From the NCBI GenBank assembly GCA_963763955.1, contig CAVXQP010000016.1, forward strand, positions 372,001 to 436,000: DNA of 64,000 nt, read 5' to 3'. This document shows positions 24,850-33,473 of the stretch, piece by piece. Each line of letters starts with the position of its first letter. The stretch's first letter is position 1. A model generated the notes under the pieces. That model ran no database searches. It was given only the letters and a program-made list of their open reading frames with translations, and was not told where the DNA came from. Both the position numbers and the translations under genes were made by a program. The DNA comes from DASUPK01 sp963763955 (GTDB taxonomy: Bacteria > Actinomycetota > Thermoleophilia > Solirubrobacterales > 70-9).

Positions 24850-26469
24850 CTAGTCGCCAGGCTTGAACTCGGGCACGTCGAGCACGCGGCCCTCGAGGTG
24901 GCGCGGCTCGGCCGGGCGACGCCCGACGCCGCGGCGTTCCGAGACACCGCCGCCGTAGAGCTGGTCCGCCGAGCCGCTGCGGGGCTGCCCCTTCATGAAG
25001 CGCCAGTCCGCCGCCGGGTCCGAGTAGCGCTCCGGCCGCAGCGCCGCGTCCCGGTCAGGGCTGCGCGGCTCGCGCGGCTCAGCGTGCCGATCGCGTCGGT
25101 AGCGATTGGAGAAGGCGGAGTCGAAGCGGGTGGCGATGACCGTGATCCAGACTTCCTCGGTCATGTCCTCGTCCACGCTGGCGCCGAAGATGATCTCCGC
25201 CTCCGGATGGGCGGCTGCCCTGACGACCTCGGCGGCCTCGCTCGCCTCGATCAGGGAGAGGTCCGGACCGCCGGTGATCGAGAGGAGCATCGAGTGCGCG
25301 CCCTCGACCGAGGTCTCGAGCAGGGGCGAGGAGACCGCCTTCTCGGCGGCGAGCGTCGCCCGGTGCTCTCCGTAGCCCATGCCGATGCCGAGGATCGCGT
25401 CGCCGGCTTCGAGCATGGTCGTGCGGACGTCCGCGAAGTCGAGATTGATCAGGCCGGGGAGCATGACCAGGTCGGAGATGCCCTGAACCGCCTGGCGCAG
25501 GACGTCGTCGGCGACCCTGAAGGCGTCGACGATCGAGGTGCGCCGCTCGAGAATGGTGAGCAGCCGCTCGTTCGGCACGACGATCATCGTGTCGACCTCC
25601 TTGCCGAGCGCGGCGATGCCCTCATCGGCCAGGGCGGCGCGCCGGGCGCCCTCGAAAGCGAAGGGCTTGGTGACCGCGGCGACCGTAAGCGCGCCGATGT
25701 CGCGCGCGAGCTTGGCGACGACCGGGGCGGCGCCAGTCCCGGTGCCACCACCGGACCCGGAGGCCAGGAAGACCATGTCGGAGCCCTTGAGCAGTTCCTT
25801 GATCTTGTCCTGCTCATCGAACGCCGCCTTGTACCCGACCCTCGGATCCGATCCGGCACCGAGGCCCCGGGTCATCTCGCCGCCGATGTGGAGGGTCACA
25901 TCCGCGTTCGAATTCTGCAGCGACTGAAGGTCGGTGTTGATCGCGAGGAACTCCACGCCGGGGAGCTCCGCCTCGACCATGCGATTGACGGCGTTCACAC
26001 CGGCACCGCCGACGCCCACCACCCGCAGGACTGCCTGATGCGTGCGCGGGACGACCGGCTGGCGGGTCGGAGAGGACGTATCGGGCTCGTCCCGGCCGTA
26101 TGCCGGCCGGATGTCGGTGCCGGGACCGCCCATGAGGCGCTCCAGGCCCTCGTGGTAGACCTCGGCCTGCTCGATCGTCGCCTCGGCGACCGGCTCGGGC
26201 GGCATCGGATCCGGGACCGGCTCGGGGCCGGGCAGTGGATCCGGAACGGGATCGGGCGTCGGCTCCGGGACCGGCTCGGGCGTGGGCTCGGGAACGGGCT
26301 CGGGGCCCGGAGTCTCCTGAACCGGCTCCTCGACGGCGACCTCGACCGGAGCTGCGCCATTGGACGTGGCCGTGACCTTCACCTCTTCGGGCGCCACCGA
26401 CTCGTCGGTGGAGCGGAAGAGATCAGCGAGGGGGCCCTCGCGCATGCTGGCGCGCTTACGACGAGCCAT
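24850..26469 (-). CDS. ftsZ: FtsZ with long Pro/Glu-rich N-terminal extension
   Basis: 539 residues. The tubulin-like core starts near residue 147 (LRVVGVGGAGVNAVNRM), with G-box GSGGGTGTGAAP (about 236-247) and T7 loop NLDFADVRTTM, so GTP binding and hydrolysis appear intact. The last residues LDVPEFKPGD match the C-terminal tail that binds FtsZ partners. The extension is new: a basic start (MARRKRASMREG), a PEPVPEP-type run at about 51-93, then a conserved-looking VYHEGLERLMGG. Ordinary FtsZ has about 10 residues here. Start chosen at the ATG at 26469, with GGAGG upstream, overlapping parA by 14 bp. Confidence 0.9.
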   Translation of the reverse strand: MARRKRASMREGPLADLFRSTDESVAPEEVKVTATSNGAAPVEVAVEEPVQETPGPEPVPEPTPEPVPEPTPDPVPDPLPGPEPVPDPMPPEPVAEATIEQAEVYHEGLERLMGGPGTDIRPAYGRDEPDTSSPTRQPVVPRTHQAVLRVVGVGGAGVNAVNRMVEAELPGVEFLAINTDLQSLQNSNADVTLHIGGEMTRGLGAGSDPRVGYKAAFDEQDKIKELLKGSDMVFLASGSGGGTGTGAAPVVAKLARDIGALTVAAVTKPFAFEGARRAALADEGIAALGKEVDTMIVVPNERLLTILERRTSIVDAFRVADDVLRQAVQGISDLVMLPGLINLDFADVRTTMLEAGDAILGIGMGYGEHRATLAAEKAVSSPLLETSVEGAHSMLLSITGGPDLSLIEASEAAEVVRAAAHPEAEIIFGASVDEDMTEEVWITVIATRFDSAFSNRYRRDRHAEPREPRSPDRDAALRPERYSDPAADWRFMKGQPRSGSADQLYGGGVSERRGVGRRPAEPRHLEGRVLDVPEFKPGD

Positions 26470-27397
26470 GGGTGAGAACCTCCTTCGCGAGGTCGCGGTA
26501 TGCGCCCGCAGCCTTGCCGTTCGGGTCGTACTTGAGGACTGAGCTTCCGCGGACCGGCGCCTCGGCGAACTTGATCGCCTTGCGGATCCGCGACTTGAAG
26601 ACAAGCTCGCCGAAGTTCTCCTCAAGGATCTCCACCGCCTCCTTGGCGTGGACCGTGCGGGAATCCAGCATCGTCGGCAGGATGCCCTCGATCTCGACGC
26701 CGGGGTTCAGGTTCTCCCGGATCATCTGAAGCGTGTTCTGCAGCTGGACCAGGCCGCGCATCGAGAGGTACTCGCACTGGACCGGCACGATCACCTTGTC
26801 CGCGGCGGTCAGGGCGTTGACGGTCAGCAGCCCGAGGCTCGGCGGGGTGTCGATGCAGATGAAGTCGTAGTCGTCGCGGATCTCGTCGAAGGACTTCTGC
26901 AGGGCACGCTCGCGGCCGATTTGGGTGCTCATCGCGATCTCGGCGCCGGCGAGGTCGATGGAGGCGACCGCGACGTCGACCTCGCGCTCGACGATCACCT
27001 CGCTGATCGGGATCCGGTGGACAAGTACGTCGAACATGCTCTTCTCGACCTTGTCCGGATCGACGCCCTGGCTCATCGTCAGGTTGCCCTGCGGGTCCAT
27101 GTCGACGGTCAGCACGCGGTGACCGGACTCCTTGAAGGCGACGGCCAGGTTGAGCGCGGTGGTCGTCTTGGCGACGCCGCCCTTCTGGTTCGCGAAGGCG
27201 ATCACCTTCGCCGGGCCCTCGTTCTTGGGCGCGTCCGGCTGCTTCGCCTTCCTCGGGTCGTCGGCGCCGTTGCTGGAGTCCTTGTCCGGCTTGCCCTCGT
27301 CCTTCCTCTCGGGCTTCGGCTGGACCAGGTCCTCGGGCCTCATGCGCCCGGCCTCATCCGCTGTTTGAGCGGTCTGCTTTCGGCGGAAACTAGGCAT
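26456..27397 (-). CDS. ParA/Soj-like ATPase with N-terminal extension
   Basis: Deviant Walker-A ATPase, 313 residues: KGGVAKTT at 72-79, VDMDPQGNLT, and IDTPPSLGLLTVNAL. The ATPase core is preceded by about 62 charged, low-complexity residues (KPERKDEGKPDKDSS). No parB follows; instead the stop overlaps the start of ftsZ. The pairing suggests a role in positioning or regulating the division ring (as MinD, PomZ or MipZ do) rather than plasmid-type segregation, but the primary chromosomal ParA cannot be excluded. Confidence 0.88.
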   Translation of the reverse strand: MPSFRRKQTAQTADEAGRMRPEDLVQPKPERKDEGKPDKDSSNGADDPRKAKQPDAPKNEGPAKVIAFANQKGGVAKTTTALNLAVAFKESGHRVLTVDMDPQGNLTMSQGVDPDKVEKSMFDVLVHRIPISEVIVEREVDVAVASIDLAGAEIAMSTQIGRERALQKSFDEIRDDYDFICIDTPPSLGLLTVNALTAADKVIVPVQCEYLSMRGLVQLQNTLQMIRENLNPGVEIEGILPTMLDSRTVHAKEAVEILEENFGELVFKSRIRKAIKFAEAPVRGSSVLKYDPNGKAAGAYRDLAKEVLTHGSS

Positions 27398-27460
27398 CTG
27401 TGCGGCCTATTTCGCAGGCGAGGCACGCTTTCCTTCCCGTGGTTGGAAGAATCCGCCCGC

Positions 27461-28381
27461 GTGCCTGAATTGCTTGACAAGCGACTGGTCTTCGTGACCG
27501 GCAAGGGCGGTGTCGGCAAGTCGACGATCTCGGTCTCCCTCGGGCTTGCGGCCGCCGCCCGCGGTAAGCGGACGATCGTCTGCGAGATCGGCGGCCAAGA
27601 GACCGCCTCACGCGTGTTCAGGCGTGCCGAGATCGGCTTCCACGAGGTCGAGGTCTCCGACAACCTCTGGGCGATCTCGATCGACCCCGACCACTCGCTG
27701 CGCGAGTACCTGCTGCTCCAGCTCAAGGTCCGCGCGATGCGGGACATGTTGGTTCGTTCTCGAATCTTCAACTACCTGGCGGCGGCCACGCCCGGGCTGA
27801 AGGAGCTGCTCACGATCGGGAAGATCTGGGAGCTGGCGCAGCCGGACCGCCGCGTCAAGAAGGCGCAGGAGTACGACCTGGTGATCGTCGACGCGCCGGC
27901 CACCGGGCAGGGCATCGGATTCCTGCAGACACCCCGCACCTTCGCCGGCATCGCGCGTGTGGGACCGGTCCACTCGCAGGCCGAGGAGCTCGACCGCTTC
28001 ATCACCGACCACGACTCGACGGGCGTGGCGATCGTCTCCCTGCCGGAGGAGATGCCCGTCAACGAGTCGGCGTCTCTGGAGGCGTCGCTGCGCAGTGACA
28101 TCGGGATGGCCGTCGACCGGGTCTACATGAACGCGCTCTATCCCGAGCGATTCGCGAAGGGCGAGGCCTCCGAGCTCGAGAGGGCACTCGAGGACGCCCA
28201 GGGGCCCGCCCGGGCCGCGGTGCGCGCGGCGCTCTCGGAGTACCGCCGCTCGCGCTCCCAGCGCGACCAGCTGCAGCGCCTCAAGAAGGCCGTGTCGGTG
28301 CCGGTCAAGACGCTGCCCTTCATCTTCAAGCCGCAGCTCGACGTGCCGTCGCTGCAGCGCCTGGCCGGGGCTCTGGTCTGA
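27461..28381 (+). CDS. Get3/ArsA-like ATPase, Rv3679-like
   Basis: 306 residues, GTG start at 27461, 63 bp from the divergent parA. P-loop KGGVGKST (15-22), switch DAPATGQGIGFLQ. It lacks the arsenite-site cysteines expected of true ArsA. With the next gene it forms the two-gene pair seen in mycobacteria (Rv3679-Rv3680), described as bacterial Get3-like ATPases that work as a heteromer. The function in this organism is unknown. Confidence 0.85.
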   Translation: MPELLDKRLVFVTGKGGVGKSTISVSLGLAAAARGKRTIVCEIGGQETASRVFRRAEIGFHEVEVSDNLWAISIDPDHSLREYLLLQLKVRAMRDMLVRSRIFNYLAAATPGLKELLTIGKIWELAQPDRRVKKAQEYDLVIVDAPATGQGIGFLQTPRTFAGIARVGPVHSQAEELDRFITDHDSTGVAIVSLPEEMPVNESASLEASLRSDIGMAVDRVYMNALYPERFAKGEASELERALEDAQGPARAAVRAALSEYRRSRSQRDQLQRLKKAVSVPVKTLPFIFKPQLDVPSLQRLAGALV

Positions 28382-29526
28382 TGCCCACGATCGAGGAGAT
28401 CGTCGAGGGACGCGGGATCTGCATCTGCGCGGGGTCGGGAGGCGTGGGCAAGACCACGACCTCGGCCGCCCTCGCCGCCGGGCTCGCCGCGCGCGGGCAG
28501 AAGGTCTGCGTGCTGACGATTGACCCCGCCAAGCGATTGGCCGACTCGCTGGGACTTCAGGAGCTCGAGAACACCCCCAGGCGCGTCGATCCGACCCTCT
28601 TCGAGCGCGCCGGCTCCGAGATGCGCGGCGAGCTCTGGGCGATGCAACTGGACGCCAAGGCGACCTTCGACGAGCTCGTGCGCAAACACGCACCGGATGC
28701 CGAGACCCGCGACCGGATCCTCGAGAACCGCATCTATCGCCAGCTCTCCAACGCCCTGGCGGGGTCCCAGGAGTACATGGCGATGGAGAAGCTCTTCGAG
28801 ATCCACCAGGAGGGGCGCTACGACTTCGTCGTCCTCGACACGCCTCCCTCCCGCAACGCGCTCGACTTCCTCGACGCGCCCAAGCGGCTCACGCAGTTCA
28901 TCGAGGGCCGGGGCATGCAGATGTTCATGAAGCCGACCGGCTTCGCCACCAGGGTGGTCGGCCGGGGCAGCTCGATGGCCTTCAGTGTGCTGAAGCGCGT
29001 CACCGGCCTGGACCTGATCTCCGACCTGAGCGAGTTCTTTCAGGCCTTCAGCGGCATGGTCGACGGCTTCCGCGAGCGCGCCAAGCGCGTCTCCGAGCTG
29101 CTCGCCGACCCCGCGACCACCTTCGTCGTGGTCTGCGGTCCGCAGGGCGAGCCGATCGACGAGGCCGTCTACTTCCATCGCAAGCTGGTCGAGGCGAAGC
29201 TGCCGGTCGGCGGCGTGATCGTGAACAAGGTCCACTACGAGGCCGACGAGGAGGCGGAGGGCGAGGCCGAGACCGACCTACACGACCTCCTCGACGACGA
29301 GCTGGCCGAGCGGGTCGCCCAGAACTTCGCCGACTACCAGGCGCTGGCCGAACGCGACGCGAGGAACGTCGAGCACCTCCGGCGCGAGCTCAACCCGCGT
29401 GCGGTGATTCGCGTCCCCTACCTGGACGAGGACGTCCACGACCTCGAGGCCCTGCTGAAGATCGACCGCTACCTGTTCGCTACCGAGGAGCAGCGGGAGG
29501 CGCTGGCAGCCTCGGGGACTGCGTGA
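28381..29526 (+). CDS. Get3/ArsA-like ATPase, Rv3680-like
   Basis: 381 residues, sharing one base with the preceding stop (TGATG). Walker A GSGGVGKTT (18-26), signature TIDPAKRLADSLGL, and VVLDTPPSRNALDFLDAP. Second member of the Get3-like pair; the DPAKRLA motif is distinctive of the Rv3680 branch. The TGA stop is the first triplet of a family A repeat. Confidence 0.85.
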   Translation: MPTIEEIVEGRGICICAGSGGVGKTTTSAALAAGLAARGQKVCVLTIDPAKRLADSLGLQELENTPRRVDPTLFERAGSEMRGELWAMQLDAKATFDELVRKHAPDAETRDRILENRIYRQLSNALAGSQEYMAMEKLFEIHQEGRYDFVVLDTPPSRNALDFLDAPKRLTQFIEGRGMQMFMKPTGFATRVVGRGSSMAFSVLKRVTGLDLISDLSEFFQAFSGMVDGFRERAKRVSELLADPATTFVVVCGPQGEPIDEAVYFHRKLVEAKLPVGGVIVNKVHYEADEEAEGEAETDLHDLLDDELAERVAQNFADYQALAERDARNVEHLRRELNPRAVIRVPYLDEDVHDLEALLKIDRYLFATEEQREALAASGTA

Positions 29527-29627
29527 CGGCTTCGCCATCAAACGCGGCGGTAGCGGCCGCGCTTCACAAGTCGCTACGGGCTTACGCCCTTCGCTCCTGA
29601 GTAGAGCGGCCTGACCGCCGCTCATAG
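29524..29627. repeat. Intergenic repeat family A, copy 2
   Basis: 104-bp copy between convergent genes, matching 49580-49682 in the same orientation (shared TGACGGCTTCGCCATCA, AGTCGCT, CGGGCTT, CGCCC, GAGCGGCCTG) and 1141-1240 inverted. It supplies the TGA of the Get3-like gene and encodes the TAA and last ~14 codons of the minus gene at 29582. Confidence 0.78.
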
Positions 29628-31348
29628 CGGAGCTCGCCGACGCTCCAGTCGGTGGCGTCCGGAACCGGGAAGAGGTAGCGGACGCGGTCCTTCGAGGGTT
29701 CGCGGCCTTCGTGGTCCTGCCGCCTCGGGCGGGCGAACGCCGGCCATTCGGGCTCGCCGTCGCCGGCCGAGAACCAATCCGCGCGATCCCCGGTCTCGGG
29801 TGGTGGAGTCGAAGCGCGATGGTCGCTTTCGGCGCCCATGATCTCGGGTAGTTCGACGTCATCGACGACGATCCTCGTCGACTCGGTCTCGGCCTGCCGA
29901 TCGTCCTCGCCCGGGCGGACGGACAAATCGTCCAATTGGTTCGTCTCCGAGAGTTCCTGCGTTTCGCCCTCGCGCAGCGTGACATCGTCATCGGAGGCGG
30001 GATCGTCGTCCGAGGCCCTGTGCACCTCGATCTCGCGCTCGCCCAGGTTCCCGTCGGAGATCGCGGAGAGATCGAGCCCCTCGTCGGCCGCAGCCGGCTC
30101 GGGGAGCCGCCACTCGGCGGTCTCCCCCATCCCCGGCTTCTCGACGTGAGTGGCGGCCAGGCCGTCGGAAAGCAGCGCGTCGTCGGCTGCGGCTCTCAGG
30201 TCTCCTCCCAGCTCCCCGGTGGCCAGGCCCTTGAGGAGCCGCCTGAGCAGCTCCTCGAGCTCGGCGATCACGTCCAGCGGCGAGGCGCCGGCCATCGGCC
30301 GGTAGCGCCCTCCGCTCATCAGCTTTCGTTCGATCGCCAGGGCGCGCTCAACCGTGACGCGGCCCTGCTCTCGCTCGTGCGGCTCGCAGGCGAGCGCGGC
30401 GACGCGCGCCGACATGGCGGTCCTGGCGGGTCCCCCGCCCTCGAGCAGCCCGCGCATGGCGAGCAGGTAGTCGCTCAGAGCCTCGATCAGCGATCCGCGC
30501 TCCGCACCGAGCTCGAAGCGGGACGCGGCCCAGTCGAGGGACGGGATGCGCGAACCGCGCTCGGCGAGTGCCCGCGAGAAGCCCTCGAGGTCACCGACCT
30601 CGTTCCCCGTCAGCCTGTAGCCGCCCTGGCGCGGGCGGTTCACGCCCGTGCCGAAGCGCTCCCAGCCGCCGGTCCGCCGCGCCCAGCCGTGATCGGCGAG
30701 GCCGACCGCGCCTGGACGGAACAGCCTCAGCGTCCGCAGGGCGCGACGCAGGTCATCGGCCACGGCTGCCGCCGGTGCGACGGCGGCGAGACCGCAGCTG
30801 AGGCAGGCGAGGAAGCCCGGCTTCCCGCGGCCACCCGGGCGGGTCGCGTCAACTGCGTCGAGGGGCGCCTCATCGACCAGGTCCGCGCGCACGATCCGCA
30901 CCCCATCAAGCTCGATCTCGTCCTTGGGCATGTGGAAGCCAACCAGCGGGACGATCACCTCCCCGGCCGGCGTTGTCTCGTCGGAGTCGGAGTGGATCGT
31001 CGAGAGGACCGCGTCGACGGCGCCTTGCAGCCGGTCGCCCGCGATGTGGAACTCGGTCTTCCCCTCCCAGAGCCCGACCATGAAGCCGATCGCGGACTCC
31101 TCGCCGGAGATCTCGCGGACCTCTACGAACGCCTCCAGGCGCCGCAGCTCGGCCAGGTGCCGCTCGATGAACTGCCCCGTCAGCGGAGCGTAGGAGTACA
31201 TCGGCAGTGGCCCGTCGTCGGTGGGCTCGAGATCGAAGGGCATCTCCGCCCCGCTCGCGAGCAGCTCCTCGAACAGGTCGGCGGCCTCGACGGCGAGACG
31301 CCTCAGCGCCTCCTCCAGTCGCTCGGTGGTGCTCTCAAGTGTCGTCAC
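29582..31348 (-). CDS. Uncharacterised protein with HEPN-like helical domain and acidic linker
   Basis: 588 residues, cytoplasmic, no known family I can name firmly. Residues 1-200 are mixed alpha/beta (MPFDLEPTDDGPLPMYSYAPL). Residues about 270-370 (AASRFELGAERGSLIEALSDYL, RVAALACEPHEREQGRVTVERAL) have the spacing of HEPN-like helical domains seen in RNase toxins and ApeA-type proteins; this is a weak structural impression. Residues about 420-530 are acidic and low complexity. The extreme C-terminus is encoded by a family A repeat, so the native end may be shorter. Confidence 0.65.
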   Translation of the reverse strand: MTTLESTTERLEEALRRLAVEAADLFEELLASGAEMPFDLEPTDDGPLPMYSYAPLTGQFIERHLAELRRLEAFVEVREISGEESAIGFMVGLWEGKTEFHIAGDRLQGAVDAVLSTIHSDSDETTPAGEVIVPLVGFHMPKDEIELDGVRIVRADLVDEAPLDAVDATRPGGRGKPGFLACLSCGLAAVAPAAAVADDLRRALRTLRLFRPGAVGLADHGWARRTGGWERFGTGVNRPRQGGYRLTGNEVGDLEGFSRALAERGSRIPSLDWAASRFELGAERGSLIEALSDYLLAMRGLLEGGGPARTAMSARVAALACEPHEREQGRVTVERALAIERKLMSGGRYRPMAGASPLDVIAELEELLRRLLKGLATGELGGDLRAAADDALLSDGLAATHVEKPGMGETAEWRLPEPAAADEGLDLSAISDGNLGEREIEVHRASDDDPASDDDVTLREGETQELSETNQLDDLSVRPGEDDRQAETESTRIVVDDVELPEIMGAESDHRASTPPPETGDRADWFSAGDGEPEWPAFARPRRQDHEGREPSKDRVRYLFPVPDATDWSVGELRYERRSGRSTQERRA

Positions 31349-31405
31349 GCAAACCGGATTCGCCCAGAGGCGTGGGCGTTCCTGCGCGTGACAGCGGACT
31401 TGCAG

Positions 31406-31744
31406 CTAGACAGCCGCGCTGACGGGCTCGCGCTCGTCGACCGGCAGCCACTGACGGCCGTATCGACGCATGTCCTCGATCAGCGGGACGAGGGCCGCGC
31501 CCTTGTCGGTGAGCTGGTAGGTCACGCGCGGCGGCACCTCGGGGAAGGTGCGGCGCTCGACGATCCCGTGCTCCTCGAGCGCTCTCAGGCGCAACGAGAG
31601 CGTCCGTGGACTGATCCCCTCCAGGGAGCGCTCCAATTCACAGAAGCGGAGCGAGGAATCCGCCAGGTCGCGGATGATCAGAAGAGTCCACTTGCCGGAG
31701 ATGACCTCGGCCGTCCGGCAGACAGGACATTCGCGGTCGAACAC
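31406..31744 (-). CDS. HxlR-family transcriptional regulator
   Basis: 112 residues, one winged-helix domain: CPVCRTAEVISGKWTLLIIRDL is the HxlR opening, followed by GISPRTLSLRLRALEEHGIVER recognition helix and YQLTDKGAAL wing. The two N-terminal Cys (CPVC) may sense thiol or electrophile stress, as in some HxlR proteins. Probably autoregulated through the palindrome at 31767-31781. Confidence 0.9.
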   Translation of the reverse strand: MFDRECPVCRTAEVISGKWTLLIIRDLADSSLRFCELERSLEGISPRTLSLRLRALEEHGIVERRTFPEVPPRVTYQLTDKGAALVPLIEDMRRYGRQWLPVDEREPVSAAV

Positions 31745-31766
31745 GCAGACCAGAATAGCGTCAAAG

Positions 31767-31781
31767 CTTTACTTTGTGAAG
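31767..31781. promoter_or_regulatory. Imperfect palindrome upstream of hxlR-type gene
   Basis: CTTTAC-TTT-GTGAAG, a 6-3-6 inverted repeat with one mismatch, 23 bp upstream of the regulator's start. Size and position fit an HxlR operator. Confidence 0.35.
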
Positions 31782-31796
31782 TGCTGGGGCTGGTGC

Positions 31797-32576
31797 TCAG
31801 CTGGGCGGCTTCGAGCTGGTCACGCGCTTGATCTTGGTGACGTCCAGGTGGTAGGTCTTGCCGTCGGGGCTGTAGATCATGTCCGCCCCGGCCCCCGAGT
31901 TCAGGCCCAGAAGCTGGCAGTCGTCGGCGGTCGGGAAACAGGTGCCATTCCCGCCCACGCTCGAGACGTCCTTGGAGACCAGGAAGAGCGCCTGAGTGCC
32001 GCCGGAGGTGGTGCCCAGGTAGACGAGCACCGGCTTGTCCTGGCTCGGCAGGAACTGGAACTGGCTGATCCCGTTGAGGGGTGTCAGGGCCCCACCCGAC
32101 TCTCCGACCGCCACGTTCGTGACGTAGTAGGTGTAGAGAGTCTGGGTGGTCTTCTTCCCAGGACCGCCATCGCCGCCACCAACGCCACCACCGGCGCCGC
32201 CGGAGATCGAGGTGGAGTTGCCGGCTGTGGCGCTCCCGGTCGAGCTGACCTGGTCGATGGCCGTGCCCGAGGCCGCCGAGGTGGTGAACTGTTGAACGAA
32301 CGGGTCCTTGGCAGAGAGGTCGTTGAGCCTCTTCTTGAAGTTGCGAACCCCCGGGTGATAGGCGACAACCGCGCTCTCGTTCTCTTGGCTGGATGCCGCG
32401 GAGGTCTGCGCGCCGAGACTCACCGGGCTCGGCGCGTTACCCGAGCTCGACTTCGAGACGAGCACCGGAACCGCGACGATCGCGATCAGCAGCATGAGCA
32501 CGACGAGCAGCAGGTTGCGACTGCGCAGGTCATAGATCACGTCGCCGGCGAACTTCCGGACCTTCCAGGGCTTCAC
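31797..32576 (-). CDS. Type IV pilus-associated membrane protein
   Basis: 259 residues with one N-terminal membrane helix (LLLVVLMLLIAIVAVPVLV), a Ser/Gly-rich linker (about 110-140), and a C-terminal beta-rich domain. Last gene of the pilMNO block, overlapping pilO by 4 bp. It may take the place of PilP, but without similarity I can cite this is positional inference. Confidence 0.7.
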   Translation of the reverse strand: MKPWKVRKFAGDVIYDLRSRNLLLVVLMLLIAIVAVPVLVSKSSSGNAPSPVSLGAQTSAASSQENESAVVAYHPGVRNFKKRLNDLSAKDPFVQQFTTSAASGTAIDQVSSTGSATAGNSTSISGGAGGGVGGGDGGPGKKTTQTLYTYYVTNVAVGESGGALTPLNGISQFQFLPSQDKPVLVYLGTTSGGTQALFLVSKDVSSVGGNGTCFPTADDCQLLGLNSGAGADMIYSPDGKTYHLDVTKIKRVTSSKPPS

Positions 32577-33472
32577 TTGGACACCACCGCGCTTGCCGGC
32601 TGCGCCTGGGGGGTGCCTGGGGCGCTCGGGGCGGCTGGTCCGCTCGGTGTGGCGCCGGCGGTCAGGCCCTGCTCCTCGGGCGTCACGTAGGTCGTCACCA
32701 GGAAGTTCGCGTCGAGCTTGGGCGAAGAGCCGGGCGCGCCGCCGTTCAAGGCGAATCCGTTGACGGTGAACAGCCGCCCGTCGGAGGAGACCTGGGTCCC
32801 GCCGTCCTGCGGGGTGACGAGACCGTCGATCCCCCCGATGAAGTTGGAGATGTCGAAGAACGTGCCCCGGAAGGTGAGGTCGTACGGGAGCGTGGGCAAC
32901 CCGCCAGGACCGACGACAGCGCCGATCGGCAGGGTCGCCGCGGACGCCTCGGTCGCCGGCGCGGGCGTGGCGGAGACCGGTGCGGCCGACCCGGACGTTC
33001 CGCTCGCCGTCGTGCTGGGCGCGGCGCCGCTGGTCCCGGTCGATGCCGGGGCAGCGGGAGTCGTGGGTGTGGTGCTGCTGCTCGTCGGTGGGGTCGTGGT
33101 CGCGCTGGAGCTCGAAGACGTGCCGGTACCGGCCGAGTCCGAGCCCTGGCTCAACGAGATCCCCTGGAAAGCCACCTGGGAGCGACTCGAAATCGAGTTG
33201 AGCTGCACGAGCATCGAGGCGGTATCGGCCTGTTCCGGCACGGCCTTCCCGAGTACCACCAGGCGCCCGTAGTAGCGCGGAAACTCCCGCCGCGCCTGCT
33301 CGGCGAAATCGGCGACCTGCTGCTCTCGCGAGATCGAGGCATGCAGGTCATCGACCTGCTTGCTGAGCTCGCTCGCCTTGTCACGCTGCGGACCGAGCAC
33401 GAGGACATAGAAGCCGATCGCCAGAGCGGCCAGGACGACTCCGAAGACGATCGCTCGCTCGCTCGCCCTCAT
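32573..33472 (-). CDS. pilO: Type IV pilus assembly protein PilO
   Basis: 299 residues from the ATG at 33472, two bases after the pilN stop. One membrane helix (IVFGVVLAALAIGFYVLVLGP), a coiled-coil stalk (KASELSKQVDDLHASI), then PilO-type ferredoxin-like domain split by a Ser/Thr/Ala/Pro-rich insert (about 120-190, unusually long). The TLPYDLTFRGTFFDISNFI segment is typical of PilO. Confidence 0.85.
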   Translation of the reverse strand: MRASERAIVFGVVLAALAIGFYVLVLGPQRDKASELSKQVDDLHASISREQQVADFAEQARREFPRYYGRLVVLGKAVPEQADTASMLVQLNSISSRSQVAFQGISLSQGSDSAGTGTSSSSSATTTPPTSSSTTPTTPAAPASTGTSGAAPSTTASGTSGSAAPVSATPAPATEASAATLPIGAVVGPGGLPTLPYDLTFRGTFFDISNFIGGIDGLVTPQDGGTQVSSDGRLFTVNGFALNGGAPGSSPKLDANFLVTTYVTPEEQGLTAGATPSGPAAPSAPGTPQAQPASAVVSK

Positions 33473-33473
33473 C

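Noticed and set aside
21995..26475. Long open frames antisense to ggt (523 aa) and ftsZ (551 aa)
   Set aside because: Products are Arg/Gly/Asp/His-biased with no family resemblance; they mirror codon bias of the true GC-rich genes.
27461..29526. Arsenite efflux (ArsA) function for the paired ATPases
   Set aside because: No arsenite-binding cysteines and no arsB, arsD or arsR nearby; the Rv3679/Rv3680 pair is a better match.
29936..31831. 631-aa plus-strand frame opposite the HEPN-like gene
   Set aside because: Antisense shadow; the minus gene has normal composition and ends/starts consistent with neighbours.
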